From: Nesterenkonia halophila
Lineage (GTDB): Bacteria; Actinomycetota; Actinomycetes; Actinomycetales; Micrococcaceae
DNA length: 64,000 bases
Reading direction: 5' to 3'
NCBI RefSeq assembly: GCF_009467795.1
Contig: NZ_WIAX01000008.1
Location: 124,001 to 188,000 of the forward strand
Positions within the stretch are counted from its first letter, which is position 1; every line of letters starts with the position of its first letter. Below are positions 54,956-62,905 of the stretch, one piece after another. A model generated the notes under the pieces. That model saw only the letters and a program-made list of their open reading frames with translations. It was not told the DNA's origin and made no database searches. Position numbers and translations under genes: made by a program.

Positions 54956-55026
54956 ATGAAGCAACGGTGAGACGCGGATGAGAATCCGCGGGCGGGATTC
55001 TCATCCTGTTCTCATGGACCTCTCAT
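54956..55026. promoter_or_regulatory. Symmetric six-box operator array (ATGAG x3 / CTCAT x3), all at 11-bp phasing
   Basis: On the + strand ATGAA (54956), GTGAG (54967) and ATGAG (54978) are 11 bp apart. After the centre, CTCAT occurs at 55000, 55011 and 55022, also exactly 11 bp apart. The inner boxes form a perfect inverted repeat, GATGAGAATCC/GGATTCTCATC (54977-54987 and 54995-55005). The array is the only upstream region of the glycosyltransferase operon. It fits cooperative binding of an OmpR-type response regulator, probably the one at 45179 (inference). Confidence 0.65.
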
Positions 55027-55046
55027 CCGCGAGGTCCGCGGGGCGG

Positions 55047-55469
55047 TCAGCTGACCGGGCCGGTCCACTTCTCGCCCGGGCCCTGGCCCGGGGCGTCGGG
55101 CACCGAGGACTCCTCGCGGAAGGCCAGCTGCAGCGACCGGAGCCCGTCGCGCAGGGGCATCGCGTGCTGCGAGCCGACCTCCGGGGCGGCGGCGGTGACC
55201 AGGCCGGCCAGCGCGGTGATCAGCTTGCGCGCCTCGTCCAGGTCCTTCATGGCCGCGGCCTCGTCGTCCTCGGCCAGGCCGGTCTTCACCGCCGCGGCGC
55301 TCATCAGGTGCACCGACACGGTGTTGATCAGCTCGACGGCCGGCACCTCGGCGATGTCGCGGGCCTGCTGGTCGACCGCCTGCTGCAGGGCGTCGACGGA
55401 GCCGGCCTCGGACGCCGCCTCGCCGGCCGCGTCGGAGGCGCCCTCCCGGTTGTTCTGCTCACTCTGCAT
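55047..55469 (-). CDS. DUF1844 protein
   Basis: A 140-residue cytoplasmic protein with the DUF1844 core (AVELINTVSVHLMSAAAVKTGL; DLDEARKLITALAGLV). The family is conserved next to infC in actinobacteria; its function is unknown. ATG at 55469 fits the family start. No clear ribosome site precedes it, so the mRNA may be leaderless. It is divergent from infC with only 94 bp between starts. Confidence 0.88.
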   Translation of the reverse strand: MQSEQNNREGASDAAGEAASEAGSVDALQQAVDQQARDIAEVPAVELINTVSVHLMSAAAVKTGLAEDDEAAAMKDLDEARKLITALAGLVTAAAPEVGSQHAMPLRDGLRSLQLAFREESSVPDAPGQGPGEKWTGPVS

Positions 55470-55563
55470 GCTGGTAAGCTTGTCATAGTCTGGATGTGCG
55501 CGCGACCGCGGTCGCGGCACCCCATCGACACCACGGCCATCGCCTCACACAGGAGCTAGACAG

Positions 55564-56253
55564 ATCAGCGAACCACGCATCAACGAACGGATCCGCGTCC
55601 CGGAAGTCCGCCTGGTAGGACCTCAGGGTGAGCAGGTGGGCATCGTCAGGATCGAGGATGCCCAGAGACTCGCCTCGGAGGCGGATCTGGACCTCGTCGA
55701 GGTGGCGCCTCGCTCCAAGCCTCCGGTCTGCAAGCTGATGGACTTCGGCAAGTGGAAGTACGAGGCCGCCGTGAAGGCGCGCGAGTCTCGGAAGAACCAG
55801 ACGACCACGGTCCTCAAGGAGGTCCGCTTCCGGCTGAAGATCGACGAGCACGACTACGAGACCAAGGTCGGCAACGCGCGTCGCTTCCTCACCGCCGGCG
55901 ACAAAGTCAAGGCGATCATCCAGTTCCGCGGACGCGAGCAGCAGCGCCCCGAGATGGGCGTGCGCCTGCTGCGGCGCTTCGCCGCGGACGTCGAGGACCT
56001 GGGATCCGTCGAGTCGACGCCGCGCCAGGACGGTCGCCACATGGTCATGGTCGTCGGTCCGCTGAAGACCAAGGCCGAGAACAAGAAGCAGCAGGCCGCC
56101 GAGGCCTCCGACCAGGACGACGCGGAGAAGGGCAAGGGCGAGTCCCGCCGGGCGCGCAAGAACAAGGAGCGCGTGTCCACGGAGCAGAAGGACGCCAAGC
56201 CGCTGTCCAACTCCATGGCCGACTACCTGCCGGACGAGCTGAAGGACCTCTGA
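55564..56253 (+). CDS. infC: Translation initiation factor IF-3, with a non-AUG (AUC) start
   Basis: A 229-residue IF-3. Reading from ATC at 55564 gives [20 protein letters not shown], the expected actinobacterial N-terminus. AGGAG at 55551-55555 is 8 nt upstream, and no ATG, GTG or TTG lies in frame upstream; the first GTG (55636) would delete a conserved part. The N-domain ([20 protein letters not shown]) and C-domain ([17 protein letters not shown]) are followed by a long charged tail. Rare AUU/AUC starts in infC are known to let IF-3 repress its own translation. Confidence 0.95.
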   Translation: MSEPRINERIRVPEVRLVGPQGEQVGIVRIEDAQRLASEADLDLVEVAPRSKPPVCKLMDFGKWKYEAAVKARESRKNQTTTVLKEVRFRLKIDEHDYETKVGNARRFLTAGDKVKAIIQFRGREQQRPEMGVRLLRRFAADVEDLGSVESTPRQDGRHMVMVVGPLKTKAENKKQQAAEASDQDDAEKGKGESRRARKNKERVSTEQKDAKPLSNSMADYLPDELKDL

Positions 56254-56293
56254 ACCCGTCCCTCCGGGGCGGGCATGGAGCATCGACGGGTGG

Positions 56294-56316
56294 GGACCCC
56301 GGGATCACCCGGGTCC
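56294..56316 (+). terminator. Hairpin downstream of infC
   Basis: GGACCC-C-GGG (56294-56303) pairs with CCCGGGTCC (56308-56316) over a 4-nt loop with one bulged C. It lies about 40 bp after infC and before the rpmI -10 candidate. Confidence 0.5.
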
Positions 56317-56360
56317 GGATCCGTCCGCGTCCCGGGGAGGACGGCGCGCCGATGATGGCG

Positions 56361-56366
56361 TAGACT
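56361..56366 (+). promoter_or_regulatory. Candidate -10 box for rpmI-rplT (TAGACT)
   Basis: CGTAGACTG repeats the context of the secA -10 candidate at 26244. It follows the infC hairpins, so rpmI and rplT may have their own promoter. No good -35 box is visible. Confidence 0.35.
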
Positions 56367-56584
56367 GTCTCCTCGGGTTCTCGGCAGAGACCTGCGTCCT
56401 CGTGCGCCCTCGACGGGCGGGCCGGGGCCGCGCGCCTGCCGATCCTCTGACAAGGGGGCCGTGGGAACGCCGCAGGGTCGACGACGTCGGCCCGGCGATC
56501 CCGGACGGCCCCACCTCTGTGCCGCCGCCGGGCAGGACCCGGCACAGGCGCAGCAGGTCCGGACGATGTAAGGAGAACGGCACC

Positions 56585-56779
56585 ATGCCGAAGATGAAGA
56601 CCCACAGCGGGGCCAAGAAGCGCTTCAAGCTCACCGGCTCCGGCAAGATCAAGCGCCAGCAGGCCAACCGTCGCCACTACCTGGAGCACAAGTCTTCGCG
56701 CCTGACGCGTCGTCTGGCCGGTGACCAGATCGTCACCAAGGCCGATGAGAAGCGCATCAAGCGCATGCTGGGCATCTGA
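56585..56779 (+). CDS. rpmI: 50S ribosomal protein L35
   Basis: A 64-residue basic protein with the full L35 pattern ([45 protein letters not shown]). GGAG precedes the ATG. It lies between infC and rplT as usual, but with unusually wide gaps on both sides (331 and 212 bp). Confidence 0.97.
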   Translation: MPKMKTHSGAKKRFKLTGSGKIKRQQANRRHYLEHKSSRLTRRLAGDQIVTKADEKRIKRMLGI

Positions 56780-56991
56780 GCGTCCGTTCCCCGGACGGCG
56801 GATCCCGCCGCGCCGGCGCCGTCGCTCTGCGGACTCGCCGCGGAGCCTGACGCCCGGCCGCATCCTGACAGCGAACGAAGACTGACAGCCCCCGCCGCGT
56901 CGACGCGGTCGCGCGGCCCGGAGCATCCGGGCCGGCGCCGGACGGGCGGGGGAGCACGGGGCTCGGCCCCGACGACTCCAAGGAGAATCAC

Positions 56992-57372
56992 GTGGCACGT
57001 GTGAAGCGGGCGGTCAACGCCCACAAGAAGCGCCGCAAGGTCCTCGACCGGGCCTCCGGCTACCGCGGTCAGCGGTCCCGCCTGTACCGCAAGGCGAACG
57101 AGCAGCTGCTGCACTCGTTCACCTACAACTACCAGCACCGCAAGAAGCGCAAGGGCGACTTCCGCCGCCTGTGGATCCAGCGCATCAACGCTGCCGCCCG
57201 GGCGCACGGCATGACCTACAACCGCTTCGTCCAGGGCCTGAAGGCCGCCGGCGTCGAGGTGGACCGTCGCATGCTCGCCGAGCTGGCCGTCTCCGACGCC
57301 CAGTCCTTCGGCACGCTGGTGGAGACGGCGCGCCGGGCCCTGCCGCAGGACGTCAACGCGGCCCGCGCCTGA
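56992..57372 (+). CDS. rplT: 50S ribosomal protein L20
   Basis: A 126-residue L20 starting with GTG ([18 protein letters not shown]) after [21 protein letters not shown] and [20 protein letters not shown] are family motifs. L20 is an early assembly protein and commonly represses the infC-rpmI-rplT transcript. The gene is followed by a very stable hairpin. Confidence 0.97.
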   Translation: MARVKRAVNAHKKRRKVLDRASGYRGQRSRLYRKANEQLLHSFTYNYQHRKKRKGDFRRLWIQRINAAARAHGMTYNRFVQGLKAAGVEVDRRMLAELAVSDAQSFGTLVETARRALPQDVNAARA

Positions 57373-57426
57373 GTCGCCCGACTCGCGCAGCATCTGCGGC
57401 CGGCTCCGCTCGACGCGGCCGGTCGG

Positions 57427-57472
57427 ACGACGGCGCCCGTCCCCTGCTTCGGCAGGGGGCGGGCGCCGTCGT
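57427..57472 (+). terminator. 21-bp hairpin with UUCG tetraloop after rplT
   Basis: The arms 57427-57447 and 57452-57472 pair along 21 positions (one T-G wobble) around a TTCG loop closed by C-G, the extra-stable tetraloop. It lies 55 bp after rplT. No T tract follows, as is common in actinobacterial terminators. Confidence 0.9.
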
Positions 57473-57536
57473 CGTGCGGGGCGCCCGCCCCGCCGCACCC
57501 CGCGCCAGTGAGCGCCAGTGAGGAAGGATGGACGCC

Positions 57537-58469
57537 ATGACGGACACCGATGTGCTGACCAACCCCGGCGCCGACCGGGTGAAGAAGATCGCCGCGCTGG
57601 CCACTCGCGCCGGCCGACGGAAGCAGGGCCGCTTCCTGGCGGAGGGCCCGCAGCCGGTGCGCGAGGCGCTGGCGCTGTGGCTGCGGCGCTGGGAGGACGG
57701 CGCCGCCGTCGGCCCGCTGCCGCAGCTGGACGCGCTCTACTTCACCGCCGAGGCGCTCGAGGCCCACCCCGACGTCCAGGCGCTGCTCGACCGCGCCCGC
57801 GGACTGCTCTTCGACCCGCAGGACCCGGTGCCGCGCGCCTCGAAGTTCTTCCTGCGCGAGGCCACTGCGGAGGTCGTCGCGGCGATGGGCGACGCCGAGA
57901 CCTCGCAGGGGCTGGTCGCCGTCGGGCGGATCCCGCGCGGCGAGGCCGATCTGTCCCCGCTGGAGTCTGCGCGGCTGGCCGCCGGCCTGCTCGGGCTGAA
58001 GGATCCGGGCAACGTCGGCACCATCATCCGCACCGCCGACGCCGCCGGAGCCGGCGCCGTCGTGCTCGCCCCCGGCACCACCGACCCCTGGGCGCCGAAG
58101 GTGGTCCGTGCCGCGGCCGGCTCGCACTTCAACCTGCCGCTGTTCGTCGGCATCGACCCGGAGGATCTCGTGACCTCGGTCCGGGGGCAGGGCACGCGCG
58201 TGCTCGCCGCCGACGGGGCCGGGGAGGTCGCCCTGACCGACGTCGAGCGTCCCGGCGAGCCGGCGCTGTGGCTCTTCGGCCATGAGGCCCACGGGCTCAG
58301 CGCGGAGCAGAAGGCGCTGGCCGACGCCCGGGTCTCCATCCCGCTCTACGGGCGGGCCGAGTCGCTGAACGTCGCCACGGCGGCCACCGTCTGCCTGTAC
58401 TCCACGGCGATGGCCCAGCACGCCGGAGCGCCGCACGCCGACGGGAGCAGCGGGGGAGCGGACCGGTGA
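57537..58469 (+). CDS. TrmH/SpoU family RNA 2'-O-methyltransferase
   Basis: A SPOUT methyltransferase of about 310 residues with an N-terminal RNA-binding (L30e-like) domain (RKQGRFLAEGPQPVREAL) and a C-terminal knot: GLKDPGNVGTIIRTADAAGA (motif 1), LWLFGHEAHGL (motif 2) and VSIPLYGRAESLNVATAATV (motif 3). Relatives modify 23S rRNA or tRNA; this one is usually found after rplT in actinobacteria. ATG at 57537 is 9 nt from AGGAAGG; ATG at 57528 overlaps that site too closely. Confidence 0.9.
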   Translation: MTDTDVLTNPGADRVKKIAALATRAGRRKQGRFLAEGPQPVREALALWLRRWEDGAAVGPLPQLDALYFTAEALEAHPDVQALLDRARGLLFDPQDPVPRASKFFLREATAEVVAAMGDAETSQGLVAVGRIPRGEADLSPLESARLAAGLLGLKDPGNVGTIIRTADAAGAGAVVLAPGTTDPWAPKVVRAAAGSHFNLPLFVGIDPEDLVTSVRGQGTRVLAADGAGEVALTDVERPGEPALWLFGHEAHGLSAEQKALADARVSIPLYGRAESLNVATAATVCLYSTAMAQHAGAPHADGSSGGADR

Positions 58470-58771
58470 GCCGCGAGGTCGAGAACACCGGCTTCGAGTG
58501 CGGCCACTGTCGTCGGCGCGTCTCCCGGCAGTCCGGCGGAAGCTATCGCAACCACTGTCCGCACTGCCTGTGGTCCCGCCACGTCGACGTCGCCCCCGGC
58601 GACCGCGCCGCCGACTGCGGAGCGGCGATGGAGCCGGTCGGCGTCGACCACTCGGGCAAGAAGGGCTTCGTGCTGATCCACCGCTGCAGCGCCTGCGGCG
58701 CCGAGGACCGCAACCGACTGGCCCCCGACGACGACATGGACGTGGTCATCGAGCTGCAGCGCCCGCGCTGA
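58466..58771 (+). CDS. RNHCP domain zinc-ribbon protein
   Basis: A 101-residue protein with paired zinc-binding cysteines: CGHC, CPHC and CSAC, plus the RNHCP-like segment YRNHCPHCLWSRHVD that names the family. It is small and soluble, probably nucleic-acid or ribosome related, but uncharacterised. GTG at 58466 overlaps the methyltransferase stop by 4 nt, so it is translated with it. Confidence 0.88.
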   Translation: MSREVENTGFECGHCRRRVSRQSGGSYRNHCPHCLWSRHVDVAPGDRAADCGAAMEPVGVDHSGKKGFVLIHRCSACGAEDRNRLAPDDDMDVVIELQRPR

Positions 58772-58789
58772 GGCGTCGCACGCACCAGT

Positions 58790-58822
58790 GATGGCCCCAC
58801 CTGCGCACGAGGTGGGGCCATC
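58790..58822. terminator. Hairpin terminator after the RNHCP gene
   Basis: GATGGCCCCACCT (58790-58802) pairs perfectly with AGGTGGGGCCATC (58810-58822) over a 7-nt loop. It can serve both this operon and ectD, which converges from the other side. Confidence 0.85.
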
Positions 58823-58995
58823 GCCCTGCTCATCTCACTGAGCCCAGTTGCAGTGCCTCCCAGCTCAGCTCCTTGAGCCGTGTATGCAGTTGTCAGCGCC
58901 GGTCGCGCCGCCTCGGCGGACGCCGGCGGAGGATGCCCGGTGAGGCAGGGTGGCGACGGTCTCGCCGTCGTCGATCAGCCGCGGTCGGTCGGCGC

Positions 58996-59898
58996 TCAGC
59001 GGCCGGCCGGGGTGACGTCCGTGCTGGCGATGTGCTCCGGACGCGGCTTCGGCGCGGCGAAGGGCTCGCCGCAGGTGTTCTCCACCGAGTTGTAGACGAT
59101 GAAGACGTTCGACCGCGGGTACGGGGTGACGTTGCCGTTCGAGGCGTGCATGCAGTTGCTGTCGAACATCACGGCGCCGCCGGCGGGGCCCTCGAGCACG
59201 TCGATGCCGAAACGGTCGGCGAACTCGGTCAGCGTCTCCGGGTCGGGGACGCCGGCGCCCTGCATGACCAGCGACTGCCTGTGGTTGTCCTCCGGAGTCT
59301 TCTCCTGGGCACTGATGTAGTGCTTGTGAGACCCCGGCATGATCATCAGCGGACCGTTGTAGGAGTAGTTGTCGGTCAGCGAGATGGAGATGGACAACGC
59401 CCGCGGCGTGGGCATGCCGTCCTCGGCGTGCCAGGTCTCGAAGTCCGAGTGCCAGGTGAAGTCCTTGCCCACGAACTCGGGCTTGTAGTTGATGCGGCTC
59501 TGGTGGATGTAGACGTCCGAGCCGAGGATCTGCCGCGCCCGGTCCACCACGCGCGGGTCGTTGGCGATCTTCGAGAAGATCTCGTTGCTGCGGTGGATGT
59601 CGAAGATGGAGCGGACCTCGTCGGACTTGGCCTCGACGACGGTGCGCTCGTCGGCCTTGACATTGGGGTCCTCGGACAGCCGCTTCAGCTCGGCGCGGAA
59701 GAGCTCCAGCTCCTCGCCGGTGATCAGCTCGTCGACGGTCAGATAGCCCTTCGTATCGAAGCCGCGCAGCGTCTCGGCGTCCATCGGGCCCTGCTCGGCG
59801 GTGCCCTGCACCACCGGATCCCGGCGCTCGATGACGCGGGTGCGCTCGCCGTCGCGGGTGGGGTAGAGGTCCGTCACGTCCTGGACGGTCGTCGTCAT
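58996..59898 (-). CDS. ectD: Ectoine hydroxylase
   Basis: A 300-residue Fe(II)/2-oxoglutarate dioxygenase that converts ectoine to 5-hydroxyectoine. The EctD signature is at 147-163 (FTWHSDFETWHAEDGMP). Iron ligands are H150, D152 and H251, and the 2-oxoglutarate-binding arginine follows in PRSNVFIVYNS. ATG at 59898 is 9 nt from GGAGG. No ectA, ectB, ectC or ectoine transporter gene is nearby, so it is an orphan ectD. Ectoine may be made elsewhere on the chromosome or imported. Confidence 0.96.
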   Translation of the reverse strand: MTTTVQDVTDLYPTRDGERTRVIERRDPVVQGTAEQGPMDAETLRGFDTKGYLTVDELITGEELELFRAELKRLSEDPNVKADERTVVEAKSDEVRSIFDIHRSNEIFSKIANDPRVVDRARQILGSDVYIHQSRINYKPEFVGKDFTWHSDFETWHAEDGMPTPRALSISISLTDNYSYNGPLMIMPGSHKHYISAQEKTPEDNHRQSLVMQGAGVPDPETLTEFADRFGIDVLEGPAGGAVMFDSNCMHASNGNVTPYPRSNVFIVYNSVENTCGEPFAAPKPRPEHIASTDVTPAGR

Positions 59899-60085
59899 GG
59901 GGTCGACCTCCTGTCTCGTCGCAGACGTTCCATTCGTGTCGAGTCGACGGCGGCCGGGCTCCCGCTGCGGGGTCGATTCCGTGGCCGCCGCCACTTCCGG
60001 ACCGTACCCAGGAGCGTGCGGGACTGCAACTGCTGTCGTGCCGGAAGCTGAGCCGCGTCCGCTCAGGGTCAGGCAGGCTCTGAAT

Positions 60086-61273
60086 ATGGTTGCTCCGCGG
60101 CACTGTGCCATCACCGAGGCCCATATCGTCCCCGTCACCGCCGAGTCGTTCCACGGCACCGTGGTGGTCACCGACGGGCGGATCGCCGCGCTGGGCCCCG
60201 ACGTCGAGGTCCCGGCCGGCCACGAGGTCGTCGACGCCGCCGGCGGCCGGGTGCTGCCCGGCCTGGTCGACGCGCATGTTCACCTCGGCGTCCACGAGGA
60301 GGGCGAGGGCTGGGCCGGCGACGAGACCAACGAGACCACCGACCCGGTCACCGCCGCCGCCCGGGCGATCGACGCGGTCAACCCCGACGACGTCGGCTTC
60401 GACGACGCGCTGGCCGGCGGCGTCACCAGCGTCAACGTCAACCCCGGCTCGGCGAATCCGATCGGCGGACTGAGCGTGGCGCTGAAGACCCACGGGCGCC
60501 TCGTCGACGAGATGGTGCTGCGCTCGCCGGCGGGGCTGAAGGCCGCGCTCGGCGAGAACCCCAAACAGGTCCACGGCGAGCAGAAGCGGACGCCGAACAC
60601 CCGTCTCGGCGTCGCGCTGACCCAGCGGCAGGCCTTCTCCGCGGCCCGGGCCTGGATGGACAAGCCGGAGGCGGAGCGCGAGACCGACCTGGTCTCGGAG
60701 GCGCTGGCCCGGGTGCTGCGCGGCGAGATCCCGTGGCGGCAGCACTGCCACCGAGCCGACGACATCGCCACGGCGCTGCGCGTGGCCGACGAGTTCGGCC
60801 ACCGGCTGGTGCTCGACCACGGCACCGAGGCGCATCTGATCGCCGACGTCGTCGCCGCTCGGGACGTGCCGGTGCTCTACGGGCCGATGATCGTCTCGCG
60901 CAGCAAGGTCGAGGTCCGCCGGCGCAGCCCGGCGGCGCCGGGCATCCTCGCCGCGGCCGGGGTGAAGGTCTCGCTGATCACCGACCACCCGGTGGTGCCG
61001 ATCGACTTCCTCGTCCACCAGGCCGCGCTGGCGGTGCGCGAGGGGATGGAGCCGGCCGAGGCGCTGAAGGCGGTGACCATCCACCCCGCCGAGGTGCTCG
61101 GCGTCACCGATCGGGTCGGGTCGCTGGAGGTCGGCAAGGACGCCGACGTCGTGCTCTGGTCCGGCGACCCGCTGGACACCCGTCATCGCGCGCTGCGCAC
61201 CTGGATCGAGGGAGCCGAGGTCTACTCCTACGACGAGCAGACCCGCAGCGGCACAGTGGCCGCCCGCGGTTGA
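60086..61273 (+). CDS. Amidohydrolase (imidazolonepropionase-like)
   Basis: A 395-residue metal-dependent hydrolase of the amidohydrolase superfamily, with a short beta-sandwich and a TIM barrel. HVHLG (metal ligands) is in GLVDAHVHLG; later ligand positions are in WRQHCHRADD, LDHGTEAH and LITDHP. The C-terminal VGSLEVGKDADVVLWSGDP is typical. The substrate is unknown. ATG at 60086 fits the family start; longer frames run into the ectD promoter region. No ribosome site is obvious. Confidence 0.85.
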   Translation: MVAPRHCAITEAHIVPVTAESFHGTVVVTDGRIAALGPDVEVPAGHEVVDAAGGRVLPGLVDAHVHLGVHEEGEGWAGDETNETTDPVTAAARAIDAVNPDDVGFDDALAGGVTSVNVNPGSANPIGGLSVALKTHGRLVDEMVLRSPAGLKAALGENPKQVHGEQKRTPNTRLGVALTQRQAFSAARAWMDKPEAERETDLVSEALARVLRGEIPWRQHCHRADDIATALRVADEFGHRLVLDHGTEAHLIADVVAARDVPVLYGPMIVSRSKVEVRRRSPAAPGILAAAGVKVSLITDHPVVPIDFLVHQAALAVREGMEPAEALKAVTIHPAEVLGVTDRVGSLEVGKDADVVLWSGDPLDTRHRALRTWIEGAEVYSYDEQTRSGTVAARG

Positions 61274-61283
61274 GCCCGCCGGG

Positions 61284-62849
61284 TCAGGGACGCGGCGGCG
61301 GCGTCGGGGCGCCGCGCGGCGGGGCGAGCTTGCGCACCCGCGGGATCGTCGACGTCGTCTGCTGGTTCCCTCCCCGCTCGCCGGTGCTCTGCTCCGCGGC
61401 CGCGCCTGCGCCGGCCGGGCGGGCCCGATGCGGCGAGGGATCCCAGCCGCGGTCGACCACGCGGCGCTGCATCAGGATCGCCGCGGCCAGGATGAACAGC
61501 CCGATCAGGGCGATGACCACCAGTCCGGCGACGGTGCCCAGCTGGGCGCCGTAGCCGATGAGCAGGCCGAACCAGCCGAAGTCGGTGTCGCCGAAGGTGG
61601 TGTTCAGATCGCCCATGTCGCCGAGGACGCCGAGCAGCAGCGCCGGCAGGAAGGTGATCATCAGCCCGTTGACGAACCCGCCGGCCACGGCGCCGCGCCG
61701 CCCGCCGGTGGCGTTGCCGTAGACCCCGGCCGCACCGCCGGTGAAGAAATGCGGCACCAGCCCGGGCAGGATCAGCGCCAGCCCGAGGATCGGGTTGAGC
61801 CACAGCGAGAGCGCGGCCAGGCCGAGCAGGCCGCCGACGAAGCTGGAGAGGAAGCCGACCAGCACTGCGTTCTGCGCGTACGGGAAGACGATCGGCGCGT
61901 CCAGCGCCGGGATCGCGCCGGGGACCAGCTTCGCGGCGATTCCCTGGAACGCCGGCACGATCTCGCCGAGGATGGTGCGCACCCCGAAGAGGATCACCGC
62001 CACCGCGATGCCGAACTGCAGCCCCTGGGTGACCGACTGCATCAAGAAGTTCCCCGGCCCGGAGGCCCCGTCGTCGAAGGCCGTGTAGGCGGCCTCGCCC
62101 TCGCGGACCAGCGAGATCAGCGCGACGACGACGTACATCAGCACCATCGACAGCGCGGTGGCGACCATCGAGTCGCGCAGGAAGCGCAGCGACTCCGGCA
62201 GCCGCAGCTCCTCGGTGGAGCGGCTGGAGCGGCCACCGACGGCGCGGCCGACGGCGCCGGCGGCCACATAGCCGGCCGTGCCGAAGTGCCCGATGGCCAC
62301 GCTGTCGTCGCCGGTGATGCGCCGGGTCCACGGATGCGCCAGCGCCGGCAGCGAGACCATCAGGATGCCCAGCAGGGCGCCGCCGAGGAGCACGGTCACC
62401 GTGCCGGAGAAGCCGGCCGTCGCCAGCACGATGGTCAGCAGCGTGGCCATGAAGAGGATGTGGTGGCCGGTGAGGAAGACATAGCGCAGCGGGGTGAAGC
62501 GCGCCAGCACCAGCGAGATCGCGAAGCCCAGGATCATCAGCCAGGCCACCTGCGCGCCGTGCTCCTGCTGCGCGATGCCGACGATCGCCTCATTGGTCGG
62601 GATGACTCCCTGGGCGCCGGTGGCGCCGCGGATCATCGACCCCAGCGGATCCAGCGAGGCGGTGACCAGCGTGGCCCCGGCGCCGATGAGCAGGAAGCCC
62701 AGCGTGGCCTTCAGCCCGCCGCCGATCACCTGGCCGACGGATCGGCGCAGGGCGATGAGCCCGACGGCGGTGATCAGGCCGATGAGGAACGCGGGGACGC
62801 TGAGGATCTCGTTGACGAGGAACTCGGCGAGGGCGACGAGCCAGTCCAT
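61284..62849 (-). CDS. PTS ascorbate-family permease component IIC (UlaA-like)
   Basis: A 521-residue membrane permease with about ten helices. It starts MDWLVALAEFLVNEILSVPA, as in UlaA/SgaT, and carries the conserved YVFLTGHHILFMA, NAVLVGFLSSF and LVPHFFTGGAAGVYGNATGG segments. It would transport and hand over ascorbate or a related sugar acid. The C-terminal 70 residues are a hydrophilic Pro/Arg-rich extension. It follows the IIA-IIB gene by 56 bp. No ascorbate catabolic genes are present. Confidence 0.9.
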   Translation of the reverse strand: MDWLVALAEFLVNEILSVPAFLIGLITAVGLIALRRSVGQVIGGGLKATLGFLLIGAGATLVTASLDPLGSMIRGATGAQGVIPTNEAIVGIAQQEHGAQVAWLMILGFAISLVLARFTPLRYVFLTGHHILFMATLLTIVLATAGFSGTVTVLLGGALLGILMVSLPALAHPWTRRITGDDSVAIGHFGTAGYVAAGAVGRAVGGRSSRSTEELRLPESLRFLRDSMVATALSMVLMYVVVALISLVREGEAAYTAFDDGASGPGNFLMQSVTQGLQFGIAVAVILFGVRTILGEIVPAFQGIAAKLVPGAIPALDAPIVFPYAQNAVLVGFLSSFVGGLLGLAALSLWLNPILGLALILPGLVPHFFTGGAAGVYGNATGGRRGAVAGGFVNGLMITFLPALLLGVLGDMGDLNTTFGDTDFGWFGLLIGYGAQLGTVAGLVVIALIGLFILAAAILMQRRVVDRGWDPSPHRARPAGAGAAAEQSTGERGGNQQTTSTIPRVRKLAPPRGAPTPPPRP

Positions 62850-62905
62850 GGTGTGAGACTCCTGGGGCGTGAGCTGGCGGGTGTGCGGTGTGCGGGGCGC
62901 GTCGG

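Larger units (their letters stand above)
56254..56584 (+). other. infC-rpmI intergenic region with hairpins and a promoter (331 bp)
   Basis: The region holds a short hairpin right after infC (56255-56273), a stronger one at 56294-56316, and a TAGACT -10 candidate (56361-56366). A leader of about 210 nt before rpmI would follow. In many bacteria an L20-binding leader lies upstream of rpmI-rplT. The leader here could serve that role, but I cannot fold it reliably by eye. Confidence 0.5.
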
